Assembly: GCA_019459285.1 (NCBI GenBank)
Contig: JAIBEL010000007.1
Location: 29,580 to 93,579 of the forward strand
From: Rhizobium sp.
GTDB taxonomy: Bacteria; Pseudomonadota; Gammaproteobacteria; Burkholderiales; Thiobacillaceae
DNA length: 64,000 nt
Direction: 5' to 3'
The translations under genes and the position numbers were made by a program. Positions within the stretch are counted from its first letter, which is position 1, and each line of letters opens with the position of its first letter. Below, piece after piece: positions 8,614 through 16,329 of the stretch. The notes below the pieces were generated by a model. The model was given only the letters and a program-made list of their open reading frames with translations, searched no databases and was not told the origin of the DNA.

Positions 8614-11600
8614 TCAGGGTTCAGTCACTTGATTATCAGGTTTGGCCTTCGCTTTGGACAGCCGCTGGACATCGGGGGCCTGCCACGCGCCGGTCACCAT
8701 GTATTCCTTGCTGATGACTTCCTCGATCGGATCGCGCAGCAGTTTCTGCGCGGCCAGCGCCCCCACGCCGGCCAGCGGTCCGCCGAGCAGGGCACCGGCC
8801 ACGGCCACGCCTTCGGACAGCTTCGGAATCACTTTCACCCGCAACTGCACGGTTTCCTGGTTGAGGTCGGCCAGGCCGGACATGTTGACCTTGGCGGCCG
8901 GTCCGCGCATCTTGAAGTCGTCGCTGTAGACCACGCCGCGCGCAATGCGCAGCGTGGCGCCGATATCGTCGAAGGCATAGCCTTCATTGAAGATATCACG
9001 GAAATCGAAGTTCAGCCGGCGCGGCAGCGATTGCAGGCTCAGCACGCCGAGCAGTTTCCCGGCGCCGGGATCGATCTTGAGGAACTGCCCGCCCTTGGCC
9101 TTGAAGTCGAGCTGGCCGGCCAGCGTGGCCAACGCGAAATCCACCGGCGAGCCTTCCCAGGTGGTGCTGCCCTGGATCTCCGCGGTCCCGCGTTTGAGCG
9201 TATCGGGATAGCCGAAACGCGCGAGCATCTTGCCCGCATCGAACACATTCAGGCTCAGGTCGGCCCGGGTTTCGCCCGGACCGCTGTCGCGCCACAGGCC
9301 GCTCATGCGGAACACGCTGTCGGGGTGCGTCAGTTGCAGGTTGTCGATCACCAGCCCTTGCGGCGTACCGTGCGCCATGGCTTCCAGCCGCCCCAGCGCA
9401 TGGTCCTGCAAACGGAAATCCTCCACCGTCAGGTCCAGCACCGGGAAGTCCGACGCCTTCATGTTGTTGCCTGTTTCCGGCCCGCCAGCCGGCAGCCGGG
9501 CCGGAATGCTCAACTGCCTGAACTGCGCCGAGACCCGCGCGGGTTGATTGCCCGCCGGACGATAGGCCAGTACGCCGCTCAGGCCGGTGCCGCTCACCTG
9601 GGCGCGCAACAACCCGCTACGGTTGCGCCCCTGCAGGCGAACCTCCTGGTAGCGCCGCCCCATCAGGTCGAGCGCGTCGAAACTCAGATCGATCGCCGAC
9701 AACGACAAGGGTTCGCTGCTTTCGCCGCCGGGCAGCAGATCCATCCAGCCCGAAATATCCAGGCCGCGTCCGCTGCCCGCCAGGCGCAGCCCCGGCTCGC
9801 CGGGCATCACGGCACGTCCGCCGAAGCGGATCTCGCCCCGGTCGAATTGTCCTTCGGCGGTGCTGCGCCAGACCGCTCCCACGATCCTGCCAAGCTGCAC
9901 CTCGCGCAATTGGCCGTTGGCTTGCGGCTGGCTGGTCACCACCAGCGGCAGCGGTTGCGCAGCCGCTTTTTCCAGCGGCGCCGGCAGGCTGCTGCCCAGC
10001 CCCGTCAGGTCGGATTCGATACGAACGCGCTCGCCCGTCGGCTCCAGGTCGATCTGCCCGCGCCAGGCTGTCTGTCCCGACACCTGGTCCTTCCAGGCCG
10101 AGCCCAGCCATGATGTCAGGCCCGCAGCAGTGGCACGCCCCTGCGCCAGGATCTGGACCTGGCCGGATCGGGTTTGCGTGTCGATGCGCAGCGGGCCGCC
10201 GAGAAACTGGGCGATGATGTTCTTGGCGGCCAGGCTGTCCCCGGTGAAATCGATATCGCCGCGCGTCTGGTCGAGCCGCGGCAGGCCCGGCGGCAACAGC
10301 GTATCGCCCAGAAACGACAAGCGACCGACCAGCGTCGTATCGTGGCTGCGGCGTAGCGGCACCTGCAGGCTCAGGGCGAGTTTCATCGGCCCGCTGCCGT
10401 CCAGTGCGGCCGTGAAACCGTGCAACCGCCCGCCAACCGGACTGGTATTGGCAAAGCGGATGAAATCCTGGATCGGGCCGTTGGCTTGGCCATCGATATG
10501 CAATTGCTCGTCGTGATGCAACAGGTCCGGGATCACGGCCTTCACCGGCGCCAGGGCCACGCCGTATATCCGCGCCTGGCTCGAGGTGACCTCCATCATC
10601 CGGCCCTGGAACAGCAATCGCCCCTGGATGCCTTCGATACGCGGCCAGCCCGGCACGTAGTCGATCACCGCATCCTTCACCTGTGCGTCGACCCGGAACA
10701 CGCCATCGCCCGAGTCGAAGGGGAAATGTGTCAGATCGCCTTTCAGGTCCAGCTGCACGTCATCCGAACGCCCGGCCACGACGCTGCGCTTCACCCATTC
10801 GACCGTATGGTCGCCGATGTGTTTCGGCAGGTATCGATACACCGCCGTACCGTCTGCGCGACTCATATGCACCGTCAGGTCGACGAGGCCGCGCTGCCCG
10901 GGGATCAGTTCGTAGTAGCCCTTCGCCGTCCCGGCCATGTCCGGATTGGCGAAGGCCATGTCGTCCAATGTGAGGCGGCGGCCGTGTGGCGTCTTCTGCC
11001 ACTTGCCGCGCGCATGCACGCTGTCGATCGCGAACGAGGGTTCGCGGAAGAGGTCGGGCAGTCCCAGCGTCATCTGCTGCGAATCGATCTCGAACACGCC
11101 TGCGCGCGCATCGCCCTCGATGCGCCCGCTCAGATTGGACAGGCCCGGCTGGTTGTCGACCGCGGCCACGCCCAGGCCGCTGAAACGGGCGGCAATACTG
11201 AAATTGTCCAGCCCCGGCTGCGCGCCCTTCCAGCCGAACCGCAACAGGTCGAAGCGGCCTTGCGGCTGCAGGGCTTGCAGGCGCGCGCGCAGGGCCGCAT
11301 CCATCGGCAGACTTGGCAGCAGCGATTGCCAGCCGCCCAGGCTGAACGCCTGGGCCGTGATTTCGTGCGACGTGCCGCCCCACGACAGGCCCGCATTGAA
11401 CGGCGCACTGAGGACGGCACCCGGGCGCGCCACGCGCAGTTTGTCGAAGGCCACGCGATATCCGTCGGGACCGTGCTGCCACTGGGCCTGGCCGCGCACC
11501 TGTGCCAGCCGCACCGGCAGCAGATCGTCGCCCAGCTTCGCCTCGATATCATGCAGTTCGAGTCCGGCCGTCACGCCGGCAAGCCTGCCGCGTGCCACTT

Positions 11601-12402
11601 CGAACTGCATGTTCAGTGCGCCCCGGCCCTGTTGCGGTTGATACGGCAGCGCCAGCCAGGCGGCAAGGCGCGGAAACGACACGCCCGCCACGTTCGCATC
11701 GACGGTGCCGTTCCAGCTCTTGAGATCGTCTACCTGGCGCGCGCGCAGTTTCGCCACGATCTGTACCGGCCGCGCCAGACTGGCCGGGGGAATGGCGCGC
11801 AATTGCAGGCGATGCGCCCAGCGCACATTGGTCAGCGTGAAGTCGACCGCCGTCAGGGTGAGCGGCGGCGCTCCGCGCACTTCGTCGATCCAGGTGAGCG
11901 TGGCGCCGCCTGCATGCACCTGACCTTGCCGCAGCAGCCAGCTGGAAAAGCCGCTGTCCGGCGCGGCCGGGTTGATCGGGATGCCGCCGACGTAGAAATG
12001 GCCGTCGCGTGCGCGCCGCACCCCGAGTACCAGGCCTTGCAGTTCGATGCGCGTGAAACGCGGCTCCAGGAACAGCAGCGAACGCCAGGCAAACGCGGCT
12101 TCGAGTTCGGGCAGGTAGAGCGCCGGATGGCCCTGCCGGTCGTACAGGCGCACGCCGCGCAGACGGAATTCCGGGCGTGCCTGCTGCCATACGCCCGACA
12201 CTTCCTCGAGCGTCACCCGCTGCCCCAGCGCACGCGACATGAGATCGGCGACCGTATCGCGGTGCGCTGCAATGTTCGGCAACACCCAGAAGAACATCAA
12301 GGCCACCGCCGTCGCAAAACCCACGGCGGCCAGCGCCGTCAGCGCTGCCAGCCAGCGCGAAGCGCGGCGCAGGAACAGGGACAAGGCGGGGGAAACGGTC
12401 AT
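8614..12402 (-). CDS. yhdP: AsmA-like envelope protein YhdP
   Basis: A 1262-residue inner-membrane-anchored protein of the AsmA-like (TamB/YhdP) family. Members bridge the periplasm and are implicated in phospholipid transport to the outer membrane. One membrane helix lies at about residues 15-45 (ALTALAAVGFATAVALMFFW). A very long beta-rich periplasmic body follows, and the conserved C-terminal module includes FDFRDIFNEGYAFD and KMRGPAAKVNMSG. The short tail ends VTEP. The length is normal. It heads the yhdP-nitrilase-tldD run; yhdP and tldD are also adjacent in E. coli. The ATG at 12402 directly precedes the basic and hydrophobic N-terminus. Confidence 0.92.
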   Translation of the reverse strand: MTVSPALSLFLRRASRWLAALTALAAVGFATAVALMFFWVLPNIAAHRDTVADLMSRALGQRVTLEEVSGVWQQARPEFRLRGVRLYDRQGHPALYLPELEAAFAWRSLLFLEPRFTRIELQGLVLGVRRARDGHFYVGGIPINPAAPDSGFSSWLLRQGQVHAGGATLTWIDEVRGAPPLTLTAVDFTLTNVRWAHRLQLRAIPPASLARPVQIVAKLRARQVDDLKSWNGTVDANVAGVSFPRLAAWLALPYQPQQGRGALNMQFEVARGRLAGVTAGLELHDIEAKLGDDLLPVRLAQVRGQAQWQHGPDGYRVAFDKLRVARPGAVLSAPFNAGLSWGGTSHEITAQAFSLGGWQSLLPSLPMDAALRARLQALQPQGRFDLLRFGWKGAQPGLDNFSIAARFSGLGVAAVDNQPGLSNLSGRIEGDARAGVFEIDSQQMTLGLPDLFREPSFAIDSVHARGKWQKTPHGRRLTLDDMAFANPDMAGTAKGYYELIPGQRGLVDLTVHMSRADGTAVYRYLPKHIGDHTVEWVKRSVVAGRSDDVQLDLKGDLTHFPFDSGDGVFRVDAQVKDAVIDYVPGWPRIEGIQGRLLFQGRMMEVTSSQARIYGVALAPVKAVIPDLLHHDEQLHIDGQANGPIQDFIRFANTSPVGGRLHGFTAALDGSGPMKLALSLQVPLRRSHDTTLVGRLSFLGDTLLPPGLPRLDQTRGDIDFTGDSLAAKNIIAQFLGGPLRIDTQTRSGQVQILAQGRATAAGLTSWLGSAWKDQVSGQTAWRGQIDLEPTGERVRIESDLTGLGSSLPAPLEKAAAQPLPLVVTSQPQANGQLREVQLGRIVGAVWRSTAEGQFDRGEIRFGGRAVMPGEPGLRLAGSGRGLDISGWMDLLPGGESSEPLSLSAIDLSFDALDLMGRRYQEVRLQGRNRSGLLRAQVSGTGLSGVLAYRPAGNQPARVSAQFRQLSIPARLPAGGPETGNNMKASDFPVLDLTVEDFRLQDHALGRLEAMAHGTPQGLVIDNLQLTHPDSVFRMSGLWRDSGPGETRADLSLNVFDAGKMLARFGYPDTLKRGTAEIQGSTTWEGSPVDFALATLAGQLDFKAKGGQFLKIDPGAGKLLGVLSLQSLPRRLNFDFRDIFNEGYAFDDIGATLRIARGVVYSDDFKMRGPAAKVNMSGLADLNQETVQLRVKVIPKLSEGVAVAGALLGGPLAGVGALAAQKLLRDPIEEVISKEYMVTGAWQAPDVQRLSKAKAKPDNQVTEP

Positions 12403-12481
12403 AAAAATACAGTTCTCGGACCCGCTGATTCTATGCGCTTAGCTCTGCTTTGCGGCGGCAACATCCCGGTAAATTCCGGGT

Positions 12482-12880
12482 TCATTCGCCCGTGAAGCGA
12501 TGAATCTGCCGCCGGTCGCGCTTGGTGGGCCGCCCCTTGATGGCGGCAGCCGGATTAGTCGCCAGCTTGCGGTCGCTGGCTTGCTGCTGACGGCGCGCCA
12601 GGCTGGCAGGGTCCTCCTGGTACAGCGCCTGCGCCACCGGCGCCGGCCCGCGCTGCATGGCCAGCGCCCGGACCGTCAGCGTCCAGTCGATCTCGCCGAG
12701 ATGGATATCCAGCCGGTCGCCGGGTTTGACGTCGCGCGCGGGCTTGACCCGCTCGCCGTTCAATTTCACCCGCCCGTTGTCGATCGCCTGGGTAGCCAGG
12801 CTGCGGGTCTTGAAGAAACGCGCGGCCCACAGCCATTTGTCGAGCCGCATCCTGTCGAGCGGCACCTTCTCAGTCGGCAT
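12482..12880 (-). CDS. hslR: Heat-shock protein 15, S4-domain RNA-binding protein
   Basis: 132 residues with an S4 fold at the N-terminus (RLDKWLWAARFFKTRSLATQ at about 11-30, then NGRVKLNGERVKP). A basic tail follows (KGRPTKRDRRQIHRF). Hsp15 binds 50S subunits that carry a stalled nascent chain after premature dissociation and helps free them. Its start overlaps the end of the upstream lysR gene by 11 nt, so the two may be translationally coupled. A weak CCCGG/CCGGG inverted repeat follows the stop without a T-run. Confidence 0.9.
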   Translation of the reverse strand: MPTEKVPLDRMRLDKWLWAARFFKTRSLATQAIDNGRVKLNGERVKPARDVKPGDRLDIHLGEIDWTLTVRALAMQRGPAPVAQALYQEDPASLARRQQQASDRKLATNPAAAIKGRPTKRDRRQIHRFTGE

Positions 12881-13775
12881 CGATCACTCCCGCAAACACC
12901 CCGGGCTTCGCCAGCGCTCGCATGAACCAGTCGAGCGCCCGCCCGGCCTCGCCGCTGCGCCAGGCCAGGTGCAGGGTCTCGCGCGGATTGCCGCCCTCCC
13001 ACTCGCAACGCACCAGGCGGCCGGTCGCCACCTCGCGTTCGGCGAGCCAGCGCGGCAGCGAGCCCACGCCCAGCCCGGCCTGCTGGGCAGCCAGCTTGCC
13101 CGGCAGATCGGCCACGGTCAGACGCGACTGCTGCGCCAGCCAGCCCGCGCTGCGCAGCGGCAGATTGCGCGCAGTGTCGGCGATCACCACCGCGCGATGC
13201 GCCGCGATGTCAGTTTGTGTCAACGGTTTTCCGAGGCCCGCAAGCGGATGCTGCGGCGCCACGCAGAACACGAATTCGATGCTGCCCAACGAGCGGCTGC
13301 GAATGCCGCTGCCGGCAGGCGCATCGCCGCCCGCGATCGCCAGGTCGGCACAGCCGGATGCAAGCGCATCCCAGCTGCCGGCCAGCACTTCGTGACGCAG
13401 CCTGATCTCGGTCGACCGGCCCTGGCGATAAAATGCATCCAGTACCGGCAGCAGTGGGGCGACGGGGAGGATGCCTTCCACCGCCAGGGTGAACTGCGGC
13501 TCCCAGCCGCCCGCCACCTGCCGCGTCTTGTTCTCCAGTGCATGGGCCGCACCCAGCAGCGCCCGGCCTTCCTCCAGCAAGAGGCGTCCCGCCGGCGTGA
13601 AGCGCGCGCGATGACCGGAACGGTCGAACAGCAGCGCATCGAGCTCGGCCTCGATCTGCTGCACGGCGTAGGTCAGGGAAGACGGCGCCCGTCCCAGTTC
13701 CTCGGCCGCGCGTGCGAATGAACCTTTGCGATCGATGGCGTCGAGGATGGACAGCGCCTCCAGGGTCAGCGGCAT
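12870..13775 (-). CDS. LysR-family transcriptional regulator
   Basis: 301 residues with the LysR helix-turn-helix at about residues 5-62 (LEALSILDAIDRKGSFARAA, then SSLTYAVQQIEAEL) and a LysR substrate-binding domain behind it. It is transcribed away from a pirin gene and an FMN-reductase gene. The 111-nt divergent region carries a perfect 8-bp inverted repeat with an 11-nt spacer overlapping its own start region, as expected for an autoregulated LysR protein. The likely targets are therefore the pirin gene and itself. The effector is unknown; related pirin-linked LysR proteins often respond to oxidative or electrophile stress (family knowledge, not shown here). Confidence 0.92.
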   Translation of the reverse strand: MPLTLEALSILDAIDRKGSFARAAEELGRAPSSLTYAVQQIEAELDALLFDRSGHRARFTPAGRLLLEEGRALLGAAHALENKTRQVAGGWEPQFTLAVEGILPVAPLLPVLDAFYRQGRSTEIRLRHEVLAGSWDALASGCADLAIAGGDAPAGSGIRSRSLGSIEFVFCVAPQHPLAGLGKPLTQTDIAAHRAVVIADTARNLPLRSAGWLAQQSRLTVADLPGKLAAQQAGLGVGSLPRWLAEREVATGRLVRCEWEGGNPRETLHLAWRSGEAGRALDWFMRALAKPGVFAGVIDAD

Positions 13776-13781
13776 GTTCGA

Positions 13782-13808
13782 ACAATTCGAATGAGTTGAT
13801 CGAATTGT
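13782..13808. promoter_or_regulatory. LysR-type binding box (inverted repeat)
   Basis: ACAATTCG (13782-13789) and CGAATTGT (13801-13808) are perfect mirror images separated by 11 nt, containing the T-N11-A signature of LysR-type sites. It lies 7 nt upstream of the lysR ATG and about 30 nt before the candidate -10 of the pirin gene. Binding there could repress lysR and activate the pirin promoter. Confidence 0.65.
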
Positions 13809-13811
13809 GCC

Positions 13812-13842
13812 GGTTTTACTCGCGTAAAACCACGCCTATAGT
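13812..13842 (+). promoter_or_regulatory. Candidate pirin promoter overlapped by a second inverted repeat
   Basis: TTTACT (13815-13820) and TATAGT (13837-13842), 16 nt apart, resemble a sigma70 promoter pointing to the pirin gene at 13887. A second perfect 8-bp inverted repeat, GGTTTTAC/GTAAAACC (13812-13819 and 13824-13831), covers the -35 box and could be another regulator site. Confidence 0.5.
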
Positions 13843-13886
13843 CACCCCATGTCTGAACATCAACCCAACCGACAGGAGCGCGCATC

Positions 13887-14585
13887 ATGCTGACCGTACG
13901 CAAATCATCCGAACGCGGCCACGCCAATCATGGCTGGCTCGACAGCTTTCACACCTTCTCGTTTTCGAACTATCGCGATCCCAATTGGATGGGATTCGGC
14001 CCGCTGCGCGTGATCAACGACGACCGCATTGCGCCCGGCGCGGGTTTCCCGACGCACAGCCACCAGGACATGGAAATCGTCACCTGGGTCTTGGCGGGCG
14101 CACTCGAACACAAGGACTCGCTCGGCAACGGCGGCGTGATCCGCCCCGGCGAATTACAGCGCATGCGTGCCGGGCACGGCATCGCCCACAGCGAATACAA
14201 CGCCTCGGCCAGCGAACCGGTGCATCTGTTGCAAATCTGGATCGAGCCGGACGCCTACGGCCTGGAGCCGGGCTACGAACAGATCGCCTTTGCCCCCGAA
14301 AGCCTGCAGGGCCAGCTCCGCCTGATCGCCTCGAACGATGGCCGCGACGGCTCGGTGACGATCCATCAGGACGCCGCCCTTCATGCAGGCCGGCTGGCGA
14401 CGGGCGATCGCGTCACCCTGAATGTGGCGGCGGGGCGGCAAGCCTGGTTGCATATCGCAACCGGTCGGGTCAAGGTGCAGGGTTATCCGCTGGAAGCCGG
14501 GGATGCGGTGGCGATCCGCTTCGAATCCGCGGTCGACATCGAGGCGCTGGAACCCAGCGAACTGATCAGCTTCGATCTTCCCTGA
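13887..14585 (+). CDS. Pirin-family cupin protein
   Basis: 232 residues of the YhaK/pirin type: a bicupin whose N-terminal metal site is formed by His and Glu residues. HSHQDMEIVTWVLAGALEHKD near residues 56-76 supplies the expected ligands, followed by GELQRMRAGHGIAHSE. Members are redox-sensitive proteins or quercetin dioxygenases. The ATG follows CAGGAG with good spacing. It is divergent from the lysR gene and followed 69 nt later by an FMN reductase. The three together suggest a small redox- or quinone-response locus. Confidence 0.93.
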   Translation: MLTVRKSSERGHANHGWLDSFHTFSFSNYRDPNWMGFGPLRVINDDRIAPGAGFPTHSHQDMEIVTWVLAGALEHKDSLGNGGVIRPGELQRMRAGHGIAHSEYNASASEPVHLLQIWIEPDAYGLEPGYEQIAFAPESLQGQLRLIASNDGRDGSVTIHQDAALHAGRLATGDRVTLNVAAGRQAWLHIATGRVKVQGYPLEAGDAVAIRFESAVDIEALEPSELISFDLP

Positions 14586-14654
14586 CCCCCTCGGGGCTTC
14601 GGCCACCTGGCCAGCCCCGATACAATCACTCACTTTTTGATGCAAGGACATGTC

Positions 14655-15236
14655 ATGCCCAAGATTCTCGCTTTTTCCGGCAGCATCCGCCGCGAGTCCT
14701 GGAACCGCAAACTCATCCGGGTTGCGGTGGACGCGACCCGTGCCGCAGGCGGCGACGTCACCCTGATCGACCTGGCCGATTATCCGCTGCCGCTCTATAA
14801 CGGCGACCTCGAGGAACGCGACGGCCTGCCAGACAATGCACAGCGCTTGAAGGCCTTGTTCAAGGAACACGATGCCCTGCTGATCGCGAGCCCGGAATAC
14901 AACAGTTCGATGCCACCGCTGCTGAAAAACACGCTCGACTGGGTGTCGCGCGAATGGCAGGGCGAATCGGGCCTGGTGCCCTACCAGAACAAGGTCGCCG
15001 CCATCCTGGCCGCCACGCCCGGCACCTTTGGCGGCATGCGCATGCTGCCGCACCTGCGCCAGGTCCTCAATACGCTGGGCGTGCTGGTGCTGCCCGGCCA
15101 GTTCTCGCTGGCCCACGCCGACACCGCATTCGACCCCGAGAACGGGGCGCTGAAATCGCCTGCCCGGCTGCACGCACTGGTGGTGGAACTGGTGAAGATC
15201 ACGACGGCGCTCGCGCGCACGGCAGACCGCCCATAA
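14655..15236 (+). CDS. NADPH-dependent FMN reductase / quinone or chromate reductase family
   Basis: 193-residue flavodoxin-like protein. The FMN phosphate loop is SGSIRRESWNRKL at about residues 8-20. SPEYNSSMPPLLKNTLDW follows near 83-100, as in ChrR/YieF and azoreductase-like proteins. It would transfer two electrons from NAD(P)H to quinones or similar acceptors. ATG 14655 is preferred because AAGGA sits 6 nt upstream and the conserved MPKILAFSGS starts there. The substrate is not defined by sequence. Confidence 0.9.
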   Translation: MPKILAFSGSIRRESWNRKLIRVAVDATRAAGGDVTLIDLADYPLPLYNGDLEERDGLPDNAQRLKALFKEHDALLIASPEYNSSMPPLLKNTLDWVSREWQGESGLVPYQNKVAAILAATPGTFGGMRMLPHLRQVLNTLGVLVLPGQFSLAHADTAFDPENGALKSPARLHALVVELVKITTALARTADRP

Positions 15237-15257
15237 AAAAGCGCCCCGAAGGGCGCT
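15235..15257 (-). terminator. Intrinsic terminator of the small exported-protein gene
   Basis: On the minus strand AGCGCCC/GGGCGCT form a 7-bp stem with a four-base loop (15257-15240), followed by T6 (15240-15235). It lies 33 nt past the stop at 15290. The plus strand lacks a T-run, so it serves the minus-strand gene. It overlaps the last bases of the FMN-reductase gene. Confidence 0.8.
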
Positions 15258-15289
15258 GGCTTCTGCAGAGCAAGGCGTATGGCCCGCCG

Positions 15290-15508
15290 TCAGACTCCGG
15301 TGACCGGTCCGGCAGGATGACCGAGGGCGGGCACGGCGCCGGAACCCCCTGCCTGGAGTGCGTGGGACGGCGCGGCATGGCTGAATCCGGCATAGCATGA
15401 GAGGGCGGCCACCACAGCCAGGCACAGGACGAATCCCGGTGCACTGCCGGTTCGGTAGCAACGGCGATTGTCGGTGGAGCGGACGGGGAACGGGCATTGA
15501 TGCGACAT
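15290..15508 (-). CDS. Small exported or membrane protein of unknown function
   Basis: A 72-residue product starting MSHQCPFPVR. A hydrophobic segment at about residues 26-46 (FVLCLAVVAALSCYAGF) ends in SHAA, so it has a signal peptide or a single membrane span. A short Ala/Gly/Pro/His-containing tail follows. It is called real because a strong AGGAGG lies 4 nt upstream of the ATG and an intrinsic terminator follows the stop. I do not recognise the family. It stands alone, convergent with the FMN-reductase gene. Confidence 0.65.
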   Translation of the reverse strand: MSHQCPFPVRSTDNRRCYRTGSAPGFVLCLAVVAALSCYAGFSHAAPSHALQAGGSGAVPALGHPAGPVTGV

Positions 15509-15830
15509 AGGGCCTCCTGGTTCAACACTGCACCTGAATCGGGGCAACGACGCAGCCATCAACCTGAAATCTGGCAACCCCGCTATCTTGACCCGGATGC
15601 AACCCGACCAAGACCGGAAGCTTTGCGTCCCCGCCTCACGACGGGTTTGCCCTTGTACGACTTATCTACAGTAACGACGAAATATCGGCAGACTTTAGGC
15701 TGGGCACCTAAAATAATTTCCCTATTTATCAACCGGTTGAGAAAAACAGTCGCGCACATCCTGTGCCATGAACTGACGAGGTCCCTTTCGGCGGCCCGGC
15801 AACGACGCTGCAAACCGTTTCCCGACGGCC
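15509..15830. other. Non-coding stretch between two minus-strand genes
   Basis: No supported gene. A 76-codon frame at 15813-15583 has no recognisable features. The A/T-rich middle holds a perfect 12-bp palindrome TCAACCGGTTGA at 15729-15740, which might be an operator. The left part should hold the promoter of the small exported-protein gene. Confidence 0.5.
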
Positions 15831-16220
15831 TTATTGCGACAGCATCCTGTCCTTGGCCACGAAGTACTTGCGGGCAAAGGCCACGAGCTGGCCGTCGCCG
15901 GGATGATCGACGGTTTCGACTCCCACGACTTTTTTCACGAGGTCATGATCGTGCGCGTGGATGTGCTTGATGAGTTCGAGCTTGGCGTGCCCCGGTCCGA
16001 CGATCAGGATTTCCGTGGCACCGCTCAAGGCCTCCACAACATCGTGGTAGTACTGCTGGTCCTCGGGCTGGCGGCTGCCGCTAACCGAACCGCGCTTGCG
16101 CTGCAGATGGCGCGGCGGGTTGACGGGATGGATCACCGATTTCTCGACATCATCCGGGCTGACGTGCATGACACGCGCCTCGTTGTGATCGAGCCAGACA
16201 ACTGCATGGTAATGCGACAT
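15831..16220 (-). CDS. Small eRF1-domain-3-like (bacterial release-factor-family) protein
   Basis: 129 residues. The C-terminal half (EILIVGPGHAKLELIKHIHA at about 70-89, then VVGVETVDHPGDGQLVAFA) resembles domain 3 of archaeal/eukaryotic release factor eRF1. Proteins of this sort are commonly labelled translational machinery proteins. The N-terminal part (MSHYHAVVWLDHNEARVMHV) is the usual short start of these bacterial stand-alone versions. The catalytic GGQ domain is absent, so it cannot be a release factor on its own. A GAAAGGA ribosome site precedes the ATG. Its role is unknown; a stress-linked ribosome role is only a guess. Confidence 0.7.
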   Translation of the reverse strand: MSHYHAVVWLDHNEARVMHVSPDDVEKSVIHPVNPPRHLQRKRGSVSGSRQPEDQQYYHDVVEALSGATEILIVGPGHAKLELIKHIHAHDHDLVKKVVGVETVDHPGDGQLVAFARKYFVAKDRMLSQ

Positions 16221-16295
16221 GACATTCCTTTCGGGTTAATCGAATGAACAAATCCTTAATTGAAAAATAGGCCAAGGCTGCGCGACTGCAAGCGG

Positions 16296-16322
16296 CCGGC
16301 CCTGCCGACGCGGCAAGGCCGG
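16296..16322. terminator. GC-rich hairpin just after acs
   Basis: CCGGCC, a mismatch, then TGCCG pair with CGGCA, a mismatch and GGCCGG around a three-base loop, ending 8 nt past the acs stop on the minus strand. There is no T-run, so it may be a weak terminator or an mRNA 3'-end stabiliser rather than a standard intrinsic terminator. Confidence 0.5.
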
Positions 16323-16329
16323 TGCCCGT

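Noticed and set aside
7609..10113. 834-codon open frame on the plus strand
   Set aside because: It runs opposite three recognised minus-strand genes (tldD, nitrilase, yhdP) and is rich in His/Gln/Arg as expected from antisense high-GC codons.
15729..15740. FNR box
   Set aside because: The half-sites are in the wrong order (ATCAA then TTGAG, not TTGAT then ATCAA); kept only as a palindrome.
15583..15813. 76-codon minus-strand frame
   Set aside because: No ribosome site, no domain, unusual composition; treated as non-coding.
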